Assembly (NCBI GenBank): GCA_035571875.1
Contig: DATNBR010000081.1
Span: 1 to 25,951 of the forward strand
Source of the DNA: Parafrigoribacterium_A sp035571875
Lineage (GTDB): Bacteria; Actinomycetota; Actinomycetes; Actinomycetales; Microbacteriaceae
DNA: 25,951 bases
Direction of reading: 5' to 3'
Shown: one piece after another, positions 1-7,145 of the stretch
Layout of the letters: every line of letters starts with the position of its first letter
Position numbering within the stretch: position 1 is the first letter of the stretch
Position numbers and translations under genes: made by a program
The notes under the pieces: model-generated
Seen by the model: the letters and a program-made list of their open reading frames with translations, nothing else
The model's database searches: none
Told to the model about the DNA's origin: nothing

Positions 1-3000
1 GAAGAGCGAGTCGACGATTGTCTCGGAGACGTCGTCGCGCATCCGCTCGAAGTCCGCTCGCGTCCACACCTGCTGGTCACCGAGCACCGCGTCGACACAG
101 GCTGCGAGGCAGTCGGTGAAGAGCTCGGCGGTCGAGCGGTAGGGGCTCTGTGCGAGCGCGAGTTTCTCGGGGCCGGTGAGGTGGGACTGCACGTACCCGG
201 TGGGGGAGGGTACGGCGAGCAGCAGCAGCCTGCGCAGGCCGCCGCGCATCGCCCTGGCCTGGTCCTGCGGCGTGCTCATCAGCCGGATGGCGACGCTCGC
301 GCCCTCGTCGACGAGCGCTGGGTACGCGCGGATGGTGTTGCCCGCCTGCTTGGTGTCGAGCGTCTGCGGCAGGGCATCGAAGTCCCAGCTGGTAAGGCCG
401 GCGCGTTCGAGGTCGCTGTGCACGGCCACGGATGCCTTGGCGACGCTCGTGCGAACGCTCGACTTCAACTCTTCCTGCAGCGCTCGCAGGTGCTTGCCTC
501 GCGCGAGCTCTCTACCGCGCTCATCGACCACGGCGAAGCCGATCCTGAGGTGGGCGGGAACCCGCTCGAGGTCGAAGTCGGTGCCCGCCACGGGCACGTA
601 GGTCTTCGAACGGATGAGTTCGGCGAGCAGCGTGGTGAGCTCGCCCTCGCCTTCGTTCGATTCAGGCGGCTCGGGCGGCAGTTCGGCCGTGAGCCTGCGA
701 GCCCAGTCCCCGGCGGGAACGACGTTGCGGCGAATGGCCTTCGGCAGCGACTTGATGAGGCTCGTCACGAGTTCCTCGCGCAGGCCAGGCACCTGCCAGT
801 CGAATCCGTCCGGGCTGAGGCCCGCGAGCAGGGCGAGCGGAATGGTGACTGTGACCCCGTCATCCGCAGCGCCAGGTTCGAAGTGGTAGCTCAGCGATAG
901 GTGCTGGTCGCCCTGCTGCCAGGTCGTCGGGTATGCGGTCTCGACCAGCTCGACCTCCGGCTCGTCCGGTTCGTCGGCGACCAGGTTCTCGCGCGTCATC
1001 GTGAGCAGCTCCGGCGACTGGAGCCTGGCCTTCTTCCACCAGGACTCGAAGGATCGCTGGCTCACGACATCCGCGGGGATGCGCCGGTGATAGAACTCGA
1101 AGACGGCCTCGTCGTCGAAGAGGATGTCGCGCCGCCTCGTGCGCTCCTCGAGCTCGGCGAGCTCGGCCCGCAGCCTGCGGTTCGCCACGTCGAATGCCGA
1201 GATCCGGTGATCGAGCCTGTCGAGATCCCATTCGCCCTGCACCAGGGCGTGACGGATGAACAACTCGCGCGCATGGGCCGGGTCGACTCGCGAGAACTGG
1301 ATCCTTCGCCGCGCGACGATCGGCACCCCGTAGAGGGTGACCTTTTCGTAGGCGACCGCGGCGCCCTGCTTCTTCTCCCAGTGCGGTTCGCCGTAGCTGC
1401 GCTTGACCAGGTCGCCGGCGAGCGGCTCGGCCCAGGCGAGGTCGATGGCCGCGTTCATCCGGGCGAACAGGCGACTGGTCTCGACGAGCTCGGCGCTCAT
1501 CACCTCCGCCGGCTGCTTCTTCGCGAGGGCCGAACCGGGGAAGATCGTGAAGCGCACCTGACGCGCGCCTATGTAGTCGCCCTGCTTGGCTCTCGCCTTC
1601 GCGTCCTTCGCGACATCCTTGATGCCGATCTGGCTGAGGAGTCCGGCGAGGATCGAACGATGGATGCCGGTGGGGTTCGTGCTCGCTTCGCCGACCGTCA
1701 GGCCGAGCGGCTTCGCCATCCGCTTCAACTGCCGGTAGACGTCGAACCACTCCCGCACCCGCAGGAAGTTCAGGTATTCGGCCTTGCACATCCGTCGAAA
1801 CTGGTTGCCCGAGAGCTCCTTCTCCTTGGCCCTCAGGTGGTTCCAGAGGTTCAGCAGGGTGAGGAAGTCGCTCGACTGGTCGGTGAAGCGGGCGTGCGCC
1901 TGGTCCGCCTGGGGGCGCTTCTCGAGCGGGCGCTCGCGCGGATCCTGGATGCTGAGCCCCGCGACGATCGCCATCACCTCGCGCGTCGTGCCCTGCTGCT
2001 TCGACTCGATGACCATGCGGGCGAGCCGCGGGTCGATCGGCAACTGGGCGAGCTGCTTGCCGATCGGCGTGATTGTGTTGTCCTTGGTTACCGCCTGCAG
2101 TTCCCTCAGGAGGTCGAGGCCGTCCTTGATGCCGCGCGAATCCGGTGGCTGCAGAAAGGGGAAGTTCTGGATGTCGCCGAGGCCGAGCGAGATCATCTGC
2201 AGGATGACCGCGGCAAGGTTGGTTCGCAGGATCTCGGGCTCGGTATATTCCGGCCGTCGCATGAAGTCGTCCTCGGAGTACAGCCGGATGGCGATGCCGT
2301 TGCTCGTGCGTCCGCTTCGACCGGAGCGCTGGTTGGCGGAGGCCTGAGAGATCGCCTCGATCGGTAGCCGCTGCACCTTGGAGCGCACGCTGTAGCGACT
2401 GATGCGCGCGGTGCCGGCATCGATCACGTACTTGATGCCGGGCACGGTGAGGCTCGTCTCCGCGACGTTGGTCGCGAGCACGATCCTGCGACGGATGCCG
2501 ACGGCGTGCGAGGGCTGGAAGACGCGGTGCTGGTCTGCCGCGCTCAGTCGACCGTAGAGCGGGAGCACCTCGGTGCCCGGAAGGTTCCGTCCGCGGATCG
2601 CCTCCTCGGCATCCCGGATCTCGGCCTCACCGCTGAGGAACACGAGGATATCGCCGCTGCCCTCGCGCCCGAGCTCGTCGATCGCCGCGTTGATGCCGTC
2701 GATGGGGTCGAGGTCGTCCGCGGGCGGGTCCTCAGCGGCGGCACCTCCAGCGGGTTGAGTAGGTCGCGCAGCGACCGCACCTCCAGCGGGTTGAGTAGGT
2801 CGCGCAGCGACGGCACCTCCAGCGGGTTGAGTAGGTCGCGCAGCGACCGTATCGAAACCGGGCTCCGCGCTCGCCTCCGCGACGAGCGGTCGGTACCGAA
2901 TCTCGACCGGGTAGGTGCGGCCGGTGACCTCGATGATCGGCGCCGGGGCGTCATCCGCATCGGAGAAGTGCCGTGCGAAACTCTCGGGATCGATCGTCGC

Positions 3001-3483
3001 GGAGGTGATGACGATCGAGAGGTCGGGGCGGCGGGGGAGCAATTGCTTGAGGTAGCCGAGCAGGAAGTCGACGGTGAGGCTGCGCTCGTGAGCCTCGTCG
3101 ATGATGATGGCGTCGTACTTGCGCAGCTCGCGGTCGCGGTGGATCTCGTTCAGCAGGATGCCGTCGGTCATGAGTTTGATGCGCGTGTCTTTGCCGACGC
3201 GGTCGGTGAACCGCACCTGATACCCGACGAGGCCGCCGACCTCCTGGCCGAGCTCCTCGGCGACGCGTTCCGCGATGGTGCGCGCCGCGATGCGTCTCGG
3301 CTGGGTGTGGCCGATGCTCGACTTGCCGAGCTCGAGCAGGATCTTCGGCAACTGCGTCGTCTTGCCCGAGCCGGTCTCGCCGGCGACGATTACGACCTGG
3401 TGCTCGGAGATGAGCTTGGCGATCTCCTCCCGTCGCTGACTGACCGGGAGGTCCTCAGGGTAGTGGATGGCGGCGGGAATCAT
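1..3483 (-). CDS. hrpA: ATP-dependent RNA helicase HrpA (DEAH-box), 3' end outside the window
   Basis: The minus frame starting at ATG 3483 stays open to base 1, giving at least 1161 residues. HrpA proteins are usually about 1300 residues, so roughly the last 130 are missing. Visible motifs are the P-loop GETGSGKT at residues 35-42, DEAH at 129-132, SAT (motif III) near residue 160, and motif VI QRSGRSGR at 385-392 followed by the HrpA-typical IRLYSEDDF. Beyond the helicase core lie the helical and OB-like regions and the start of the DUF3418-type C-terminus. The family unwinds RNA 3' to 5' using NTP and has been linked to rescue of stalled or collided ribosomes (established for E. coli HrpA). 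The start is supported by GGAGGG five bases upstream. Oddity: residues 209-247, between the two RecA domains, come from an in-frame dispersed repeat with the 12-residue unit VAARPTQPAGGA present three times. The helicase frame is intact on both sides. Confidence 0.95.
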   Translation of the reverse strand, partial: MIPAAIHYPEDLPVSQRREEIAKLISEHQVVIVAGETGSGKTTQLPKILLELGKSSIGHTQPRRIAARTIAERVAEELGQEVGGLVGYQVRFTDRVGKDTRIKLMTDGILLNEIHRDRELRKYDAIIIDEAHERSLTVDFLLGYLKQLLPRRPDLSIVITSATIDPESFARHFSDADDAPAPIIEVTGRTYPVEIRYRPLVAEASAEPGFDTVAARPTQPAGGAVAARPTQPAGGAVAARPTQPAGGAAAEDPPADDLDPIDGINAAIDELGREGSGDILVFLSGEAEIRDAEEAIRGRNLPGTEVLPLYGRLSAADQHRVFQPSHAVGIRRRIVLATNVAETSLTVPGIKYVIDAGTARISRYSVRSKVQRLPIEAISQASANQRSGRSGRTSNGIAIRLYSEDDFMRRPEYTEPEILRTNLAAVILQMISLGLGDIQNFPFLQPPDSRGIKDGLDLLRELQAVTKDNTITPIGKQLAQLPIDPRLARMVIESKQQGTTREVMAIVAGLSIQDPRERPLEKRPQADQAHARFTDQSSDFLTLLNLWNHLRAKEKELSGNQFRRMCKAEYLNFLRVREWFDVYRQLKRMAKPLGLTVGEASTNPTGIHRSILAGLLSQIGIKDVAKDAKARAKQGDYIGARQVRFTIFPGSALAKKQPAEVMSAELVETSRLFARMNAAIDLAWAEPLAGDLVKRSYGEPHWEKKQGAAVAYEKVTLYGVPIVARRRIQFSRVDPAHARELFIRHALVQGEWDLDRLDHRISAFDVANRRLRAELAELEERTRRRDILFDDEAVFEFYHRRIPADVVSQRSFESWWKKARLQSPELLTMTRENLVADEPDEPEVELVETAYPTTWQQGDQHLSLSYHFEPGAADDGVTVTIPLALLAGLSPDGFDWQVPGLREELVTSLIKSLPKAIRRNVVPAGDWARRLTAELPPEPPESNEGEGELTTLLAELIRSKTYVPVAGTDFDLERVPAHLRIGFAVVDERGRELARGKHLRALQEELKSSVRTSVAKASVAVHSDLERAGLTSWDFDALPQTLDTKQAGNTIRAYPALVDEGASVAIRLMSTPQDQARAMRGGLRRLLLLAVPSPTGYVQSHLTGPEKLALAQSPYRSTAELFTDCLAACVDAVLGDQQVWTRADFERMRDDVSETIVDSLF
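2742..2849. repeat. Three tandem 36-bp units inside hrpA
   Basis: Three head-to-tail 36-bp units lie at 2742-2777, 2778-2813 and 2814-2849, each starting CACCTCCAGCGGGTTGAGTA. They are almost identical; the second differs by one base near its end (CGACGG for CGACCG). 36 is a multiple of three, so the hrpA frame is kept and each unit adds 12 residues. The third unit runs directly into a complete dispersed palindromic element (2825-2859), so the array looks like local amplification of most of that element plus about 11 bp of its flank. Confidence 0.95.
2825..2859. repeat. Dispersed palindromic (REP-like) element, in frame within hrpA
   Basis: This 35-bp element has ends GGTTGAGTAG and TATCGAAACC and an imperfectly self-complementary core (TCGCGCAGCGACC). 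The same ends occur in the intergenic copies at 15526-15558 and, inverted, at 15572-15605. From memory, this type of element is common in Microbacteriaceae genomes. Here it is translated as part of HrpA (residues from Gly209, reading GFDTVAARPTQP). Confidence 0.85.
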
Positions 3484-3531
3484 GAGCCCTCCAGTTTAGG
3501 GCGCGGCACGGCGTGTGTCGGCGGCGTCGCG

Positions 3532-3731
3532 CTAGTTTCGCTGGTCGAGCGTCAGCAGCATGGTGTCGGAGCCGCCGTTGCGTCCGACGACCTCGAAGCG
3601 TAGTAGCGGGAGAGCTCGTCCGAGCCGTCGAGATCCTCGAAGGTGAACCGAGGGCCAATCCAGTTCACGTTCGCGAGTGTCGCGGCCCTGATAATCGGAC
3701 GATCCGCGCCAACGAGACTCCGGATGAGCAT
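3532..3731 (-). pseudogene. GNAT-family N-acetyltransferase remnant with internal deletion
   Basis: From ATG 3731 the minus strand encodes MLIRSLVGADRPIIRAATL, then a stretch containing NWIGPRFTFEDLDG and LSRYY, which resembles the N-terminus of a GNAT acetyltransferase. The frame then changes. A second frame gives RFEVVGRNGGSDTMLLTL and stops with TAG at 3532, which resembles a GNAT C-terminus (the usual '...GFxVVGR...' final strands). The acetyl-CoA binding middle (motif A, R/QxxGxG/A) is missing. The simplest reading is one internal deletion of most of the gene with the junction near 3607-3615, leaving the two halves out of frame. If translated, the first frame would give a 60-residue product ending in TPCC. 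A canonical leaderless -10 (TACACT, six bases before ATG) survives. The family assignment comes from remembered sequence resemblance, not a search. Confidence 0.55.
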
Positions 3732-3743
3732 CGCCCCAGTGTA
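3732..3743 (-). promoter_or_regulatory. Leaderless -10 element of the GNAT remnant
   Basis: On the minus strand TACACT (3743-3738) is followed by six bases (GGGGCG) and the ATG at 3731, which puts the expected transcription start at the A of the start codon. Confidence 0.55.
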
Positions 3744-3856
3744 GAGATCGGGTGGTCGCCAGCGGTACGCACTTCTCCTCCACAACCTCGTCTCGCGGCC
3801 CGTTCTCCACAGCGGAAATGCCGCCTGATCAGCACAAAGGGAATGTCAGTGGCTCT

Positions 3857-3871
3857 TGCGATAGTGGGTAT
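3857..3871 (+). promoter_or_regulatory. Probable extended -10 and leaderless start of the DUF222/HNH gene
   Basis: TGC-GATAGT (3857-3865) is an extended -10 with the two key bases (A at -11, T at -7). It is followed by six bases (GGGTAT) and GTG 3872. No convincing Shine-Dalgarno sequence precedes this GTG, so a leaderless start fits best. Confidence 0.45.
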
Positions 3872-5224
3872 GTGGAAACCACGGAGGGCATCATCGAGCA
3901 GGCAACCGCGCTGCTCGCCTCCGTCGTGGGCGTGTCCGAGCTGCACGATGACCGGCTCGTCGATGTGCTGGCGCTCGCTGAGCAACTGGGTCGCCAGGCC
4001 GACCGCGTCCGGGTCGTCGTCGCCGCGGAGGTGGCCGAGCGATCACGTCGCGAACTCGGGTCGGACGGGTTGTCGTGGCGGTTCGGACAGCGCCGTCCCG
4101 GGCACCTCATCGAACAACTGACGCGGATTTCGGCGGCGGAGGCCGCGCGAAGGATGCGGCTCGGTGCTGCGGTCATGCCGCGCCGAGCGCTCGACGGGCA
4201 TGCACTCCCGCCGCTGTTCGCGCGAGTTGCGGAGTCGTTCGCCGCGGGGTGGATCGGCGTCGAGGCCGCGACGCAGATCACGCGCCAACTCGAGCGAGTG
4301 AGTGCGAGGTGCGCACCAGATGACATTCTCCATGCAGAGACCGTGCTGGTCGAAGGCGCACTATTCGAATCGGCCGACCTCGTCGCCATGAGCGCTCGCG
4401 TGTGGCGAGATGCTCTGGATGCCGACGGTGCGGGGCCGCGTGAAGAAGAGCTTCGTCGGCGCGCACACTTCCATCTCGGGCGCGAACGCAACGGCATGAC
4501 TCCGCTCGGCGGCGAGGCAGATCCGGTCAGTGCGGCCAAACTTCGCGCCATGCTCAACGCCTACACCGCGCCCGGATCCAAACCCGCGTTCGTCGACGAG
4601 TTCGCTGCGGCTTCCGGCGATACCGCAGACCCGGTTTTCGACGACCAGCGCACATCCGGGCAGCGCAACCTCGACATCCTCATGGGCGTGATCGGCGCGG
4701 GGATGAATGCGGACGACACGATTCCGCGCGCCCGAGCAACCGTCGTCGCCACAGTGCGCGCCGAGGATTACGAGTCGGGCCGTGGCGTGGGCTGGCTCGA
4801 TGGTGTCGTCGAGCCCGTGTCGAGCGCCACGGTTCGAGAATTCGGATGCGATGCCGACATTCGCCTGCTGACCCTGAGACACCACGGCGAGGTTCTTTCC
4901 CTGGGCCGCACGCGGCGACTGTTTTCTCCCGCGCAGCGCCTCGCGCTCGCCGTGCGCGACGGCGGGTGCATCTGGCCGCAGTGCACCGCGCCTCCCTCCT
5001 GGTGTGACGCCCATCACGTCGAATGGTGGCAGTACGGCGGCGCCACGGATGTCTCGAGCGGTGCGCTGCTGTGTCCCGCACACCATCACCTCCTGCACAA
5101 CAACGACTTCGAGCTCCGAATGGAACACGGCACGCCGCGGCTGATCCCACCGAGGCGCCTCGGCTTGCTCAAGGCGGAGTGGCGAGGCGGTCGATCGAGA
5201 ATCGTGGCACCGCTGCGCCGGTAG
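3872..5224 (+). CDS. DUF222 and HNH endonuclease domain protein (13E12 repeat family)
   Basis: This 450-residue protein has an N-terminal DUF222 region (roughly residues 20-300) and a C-terminal HNH nuclease domain. The latter shows GGCIWPQC (about 366), DAHHVEWWQYGG (about 379) and LLCPAHHHLLH (about 400), giving the Cys pairs and the His-His/His ligands of the family. The Asn usual in the middle of the HNH motif (DxxNGxLLC) is Ser here (VSSGALLC), so nuclease activity is uncertain. The open frame extends upstream to 3752, but that part (residues such as HFSSTTSSRG) is not family-like; GTG 3872 with a leaderless-type -10 is preferred. The family is multi-copy in actinobacterial genomes and its role is unclear. 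It stands alone, divergent from the GNAT remnant and convergent with the transporter gene. Confidence 0.85.
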   Translation: METTEGIIEQATALLASVVGVSELHDDRLVDVLALAEQLGRQADRVRVVVAAEVAERSRRELGSDGLSWRFGQRRPGHLIEQLTRISAAEAARRMRLGAAVMPRRALDGHALPPLFARVAESFAAGWIGVEAATQITRQLERVSARCAPDDILHAETVLVEGALFESADLVAMSARVWRDALDADGAGPREEELRRRAHFHLGRERNGMTPLGGEADPVSAAKLRAMLNAYTAPGSKPAFVDEFAAASGDTADPVFDDQRTSGQRNLDILMGVIGAGMNADDTIPRARATVVATVRAEDYESGRGVGWLDGVVEPVSSATVREFGCDADIRLLTLRHHGEVLSLGRTRRLFSPAQRLALAVRDGGCIWPQCTAPPSWCDAHHVEWWQYGGATDVSSGALLCPAHHHLLHNNDFELRMEHGTPRLIPPRRLGLLKAEWRGGRSRIVAPLRR

Positions 5225-5304
5225 GCCAGCGTCGGTGCGCAGGAGTTCAGCGCGTGTGGTCAGCGGTCGTGTGGAGAGCGGGCGTACGGTTCGCAGCCGC
5301 CTGG

Positions 5305-6141
5305 TCAGCGCTCGCGCGGAGCATCCGGATCGGCAGGAGAGGTCTCGCGGCGCTCCTGCACAAGTTCCTTCGTGCGAACCAGGCGCAGCGCGGTGACGAG
5401 CAGCACGCCACCGAGGATGTTGAAGAGCAGGGTGTAGCCGAACCATCCGAGCCACTGAAGCAGGGAGATGTCGGCACCGGCCTGAATTGCTCCGAAGATC
5501 AGCAGTGAATCCAGCACCGAGTGGAAGAGTTGCAGACCGGCGAGCAGGAAGCCGCCGACGACCGCCGCGACGATCTTTGCGGGGTCCGATTCCGTGCCGT
5601 TCTGCATCCGCGTCATGAGCGTGATCGTGCTGCCGCCCAGGATCGCGAGAACGGCGGTCTGCAGTGACAGCGGCGAACCCGCGAAGTGCTCGCCCGCAGT
5701 GATCACCGTGGTGTGCCACTGAGGGAAGGCCTGCACGATGAGCCACATGAACAGCCATCCGCCGACCAGGTTGGCGATGAGAGTCCCGAGCCACAGCTTG
5801 GCGAGCTTCCCCACGCTGGCCTCGCGAGCAACGACCGCGGCGATCGGCAACAGGAAGTTCTCGGTGAAGAGTTCACTATGGGCAAGGAGCAACGCGATGA
5901 ACCCAACGCCAAAGGCGAGCCCTGCCAGCAGGTGATCACCCGTCTCGGTGAGTACCGCGAGGTAGGCCATGACGCCCACACCCACCTCGAGGCCGCCGAA
6001 GAACCCGGTGATCAGGATGGTGCGCAGCGTTCGATGCAGGCGCTCGGCCCCACCGTCGACGATGCTGTCGAACGCTTCGTGGAGCTCATCCTCGACGGGC
6101 GAGTCGTCGTCGCCCAGTTCTTTGCGTCGCTCGTCGCTCAT
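5305..6141 (-). CDS. Formate/nitrite transporter (FNT) family channel, YfdC/FocA-like
   Basis: This 278-residue membrane protein has an acidic, hydrophilic N-terminus (about 45 residues, including GDDDSPVEDELHE) followed by six hydrophobic segments. FNT landmarks are SELFTENF in the TM2-TM3 loop, NLVGG in TM4, and LFHSVLDS with His207 at the position of the central FocA/NirC pore His. FNT proteins form pentamers conducting small monovalent anions or their acids (formate, nitrite, hydrosulfide); the substrate cannot be read from sequence, and the YfdC branch is poorly characterised. The frame is open upstream to 6264, but MSDERRKELG at 6141 is the plausible start; the upstream codons carry an 11-bp direct repeat and look like leader. 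It lies 144 bp downstream of ohrR on the same strand and probably has its own promoter (TAGGAT at 6217-6212). Confidence 0.85.
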   Translation of the reverse strand: MSDERRKELGDDDSPVEDELHEAFDSIVDGGAERLHRTLRTILITGFFGGLEVGVGVMAYLAVLTETGDHLLAGLAFGVGFIALLLAHSELFTENFLLPIAAVVAREASVGKLAKLWLGTLIANLVGGWLFMWLIVQAFPQWHTTVITAGEHFAGSPLSLQTAVLAILGGSTITLMTRMQNGTESDPAKIVAAVVGGFLLAGLQLFHSVLDSLLIFGAIQAGADISLLQWLGWFGYTLLFNILGGVLLVTALRLVRTKELVQERRETSPADPDAPRER

Positions 6142-6156
6142 GAGTGCCACTTCATC

Positions 6157-6186
6157 CGTAGGAAGAAAGCTCGTGCGTAGGAAGAA
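6157..6186. repeat. 11-bp direct repeat in the leader of the FNT gene
   Basis: CGTAGGAAGAA occurs at 6157-6167 and again at 6176-6186, 19 bp apart (about two helical turns), 16-45 bp upstream of the FNT start codon. It could be a binding site or simply a local duplication. Confidence 0.6.
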
Positions 6187-6285
6187 GGCTCCTGCCTCAC
6201 GCTGTGGATCAATCCTATCCAGCGTGCTTGCGCTGAGCATCCTGCGTGCTGGCCGGCGGGTCAATCCTCGACGCTCGCAGGATGG

Positions 6286-6738
6286 TCAGAGGGGCGCCCG
6301 GGAAGTGGCCTGCACGGTGGCGCGAAGGTCGTGCAGGGTTTCGCGCAGGGTGACGAACGCGTCGTTACTGAGACCGGTGGACGTCTCGACCTGCTCGCGC
6401 ACGGGCGTCGAGCGGCTCTCGAGCGCCCGGCCAGCCTCGGTGAGGTGCACGTGCACCATGCGCTCGTCTTCGTCGGAGCGCCGGCGACGCACCAGCCCCA
6501 GGCTTTCGAGGCGTCGGATGAGGGGGGAGAGTGTCGAAGATTCGAGGTCGAGGGCGTCGCCCAGCTCTGCAACACTCTGGCCGTCTTTCTCCCACAGGGA
6601 CAGCATCGCCAGGTATTGCGGATAGGTGAGACCGATGTCGGCGAGCAACTGGCGGTATGCGCCGGAAATTGCTCGCGACGCGGCATACAGCGCGAAGCAG
6701 AGCTGATCATTCAGCCTTGCGTGGTCCGGGGTGGTCAT
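6286..6738 (-). CDS. ohrR: MarR-family organic peroxide sensor OhrR
   Basis: This 150-residue winged-helix protein matches the OhrR pattern closely. The N-terminal LNDQLCFALYAASR carries the peroxide-reactive Cys (Cys14) with Tyr18 and Tyr28 at the positions that hydrogen-bond the Cys in B. subtilis OhrR. LTYPQYLAMLSLWE follows, then the recognition helix region SSTLSPLIRRLESLG and wing SDEDERMVHVHLTEAG. OhrR normally represses a divergent or adjacent ohr (organic hydroperoxide reductase) and releases DNA when Cys is oxidised. Here the divergent gene is not Ohr but an unknown 79-residue ORF. The start at 6738 has GAAGGAG upstream with a rather long spacing (12 bases), and an in-frame TGA just upstream excludes a longer form. 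A -10 like TAGACT lies at 6770-6765. Confidence 0.9.
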   Translation of the reverse strand: MTTPDHARLNDQLCFALYAASRAISGAYRQLLADIGLTYPQYLAMLSLWEKDGQSVAELGDALDLESSTLSPLIRRLESLGLVRRRRSDEDERMVHVHLTEAGRALESRSTPVREQVETSTGLSNDAFVTLRETLHDLRATVQATSRAPL

Positions 6739-6774
6739 GGATCGTCACATCTCCTTCAGGGTGGAGTCTACGGT

Positions 6775-6826
6775 ATTCAAGCGTGTACGATTCAGGCGTG
6801 CACAACTAAAGTGCACACGACTGAAT
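6775..6826. promoter_or_regulatory. Probable OhrR operator between ohrR and the small ORF
   Basis: The divergent region holds an imperfect palindrome: ATTCAGGCGTGCAC (6790-6803), seven bases, then GTGCACACGACTGAAT (6811-6826). The left arm is preceded by a direct copy, ATTCAAGCGTGTACG (6775-6789). The site overlaps the space where both divergent promoters must lie, as expected for an autoregulated MarR-family repressor. It is not the AT-rich B. subtilis OhrR box. Confidence 0.6.
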
Positions 6827-6835
6827 GGAGTGATG

Positions 6836-7075
6836 ATGGCCGAGCAATGGTTGCCGACGTTGATGACAGCGAGCCCAGAGGAGGGATTCATGCTGGCGAT
6901 GAAGCTCTCGCGGAAGGTGGTGGGATTGACTCAGCCTGATGCGGAGGTTCGCACGAAGCTGCGCCCGAGCTACGCGGAAGACGCTGATTCACTCATCGCG
7001 ACCTCGCAGGTCGTCGCGACGAACTTCCAGACAGTCGCCGCTGCGAACGACTACTGGCGGGGATCCGGCAGCTGA
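6836..7075 (+). CDS. Unknown 79-residue protein divergent from ohrR
   Basis: I do not recognise this protein. The ORF starts at ATG 6836, five bases after GGAG (6827-6830), and codes for MAEQWLPTLMTASPEEGF... ending ANDYWRGSGS. It is soluble with no membrane segment, no Cys and several Met; codon third positions are mostly G or C like its neighbours. It takes the place where an ohr gene would be expected, directly after a palindrome likely bound by OhrR, and it ends just before a strong hairpin (7087-7135). These facts favour a real gene. It shows no resemblance to Ohr/OsmC (no conserved Cys, no OsmC fold motifs). An alternative start at ATG 6833 is possible but too close to GGAG. Confidence 0.6.
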   Translation: MAEQWLPTLMTASPEEGFMLAMKLSRKVVGLTQPDAEVRTKLRPSYAEDADSLIATSQVVATNFQTVAAANDYWRGSGS

Positions 7076-7086
7076 GGCTGATGTGA

Positions 7087-7135
7087 GTGGATTGTCGCGA
7101 TCCGTCATCGCGCAATCCGTGATTGCGCAATCCAC
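7087..7135. terminator. Nested hairpin between convergent genes (bidirectional terminator candidate)
   Basis: A perfect inner stem GCGCAATC (7110-7117), loop CGT, GATTGCGC (7121-7128) is enclosed by a second perfect pair GTGGATTG (7087-7094) and CAATCCAC (7128-7135). The outer and inner stems share a base, so they may be alternative folds. It lies between the stop codons of the convergent 79-residue ORF and tetR. There is no clear T-run, as is common in actinobacteria. Confidence 0.6.
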
Positions 7136-7145
7136 TTCGCGTCGT

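Noticed and set aside
2742..2849. Three 36-bp repeats as a mini CRISPR array
   Set aside because: The units are directly adjacent with no spacers, lie inside an intact helicase frame, and match a dispersed palindrome found elsewhere in the window.
2700..2870. Frameshift or disruption of hrpA by the repeat
   Set aside because: Reading the codons through the repeats keeps the frame between VEIRYRPLVAE and IDELGREGSGDILVFLSG with no stop.
901..3603. Long plus-strand open frames (901-2367 and 2506-3603) opposite hrpA
   Set aside because: They are antisense shadows of a high-GC gene; the minus frame carries all helicase motifs, the plus frames have no recognisable domain.
5225..5304. Terminator between the HNH and FNT genes
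   Set aside because: The 80-bp gap has GGTCAGCG repeated directly but no stable symmetric stem that I can see.
4361..5794. 477-codon minus frame covering the HNH gene and part of the FNT gene
   Set aside because: It is Arg-rich, has no domain, and runs antisense to a clear DUF222/HNH protein.
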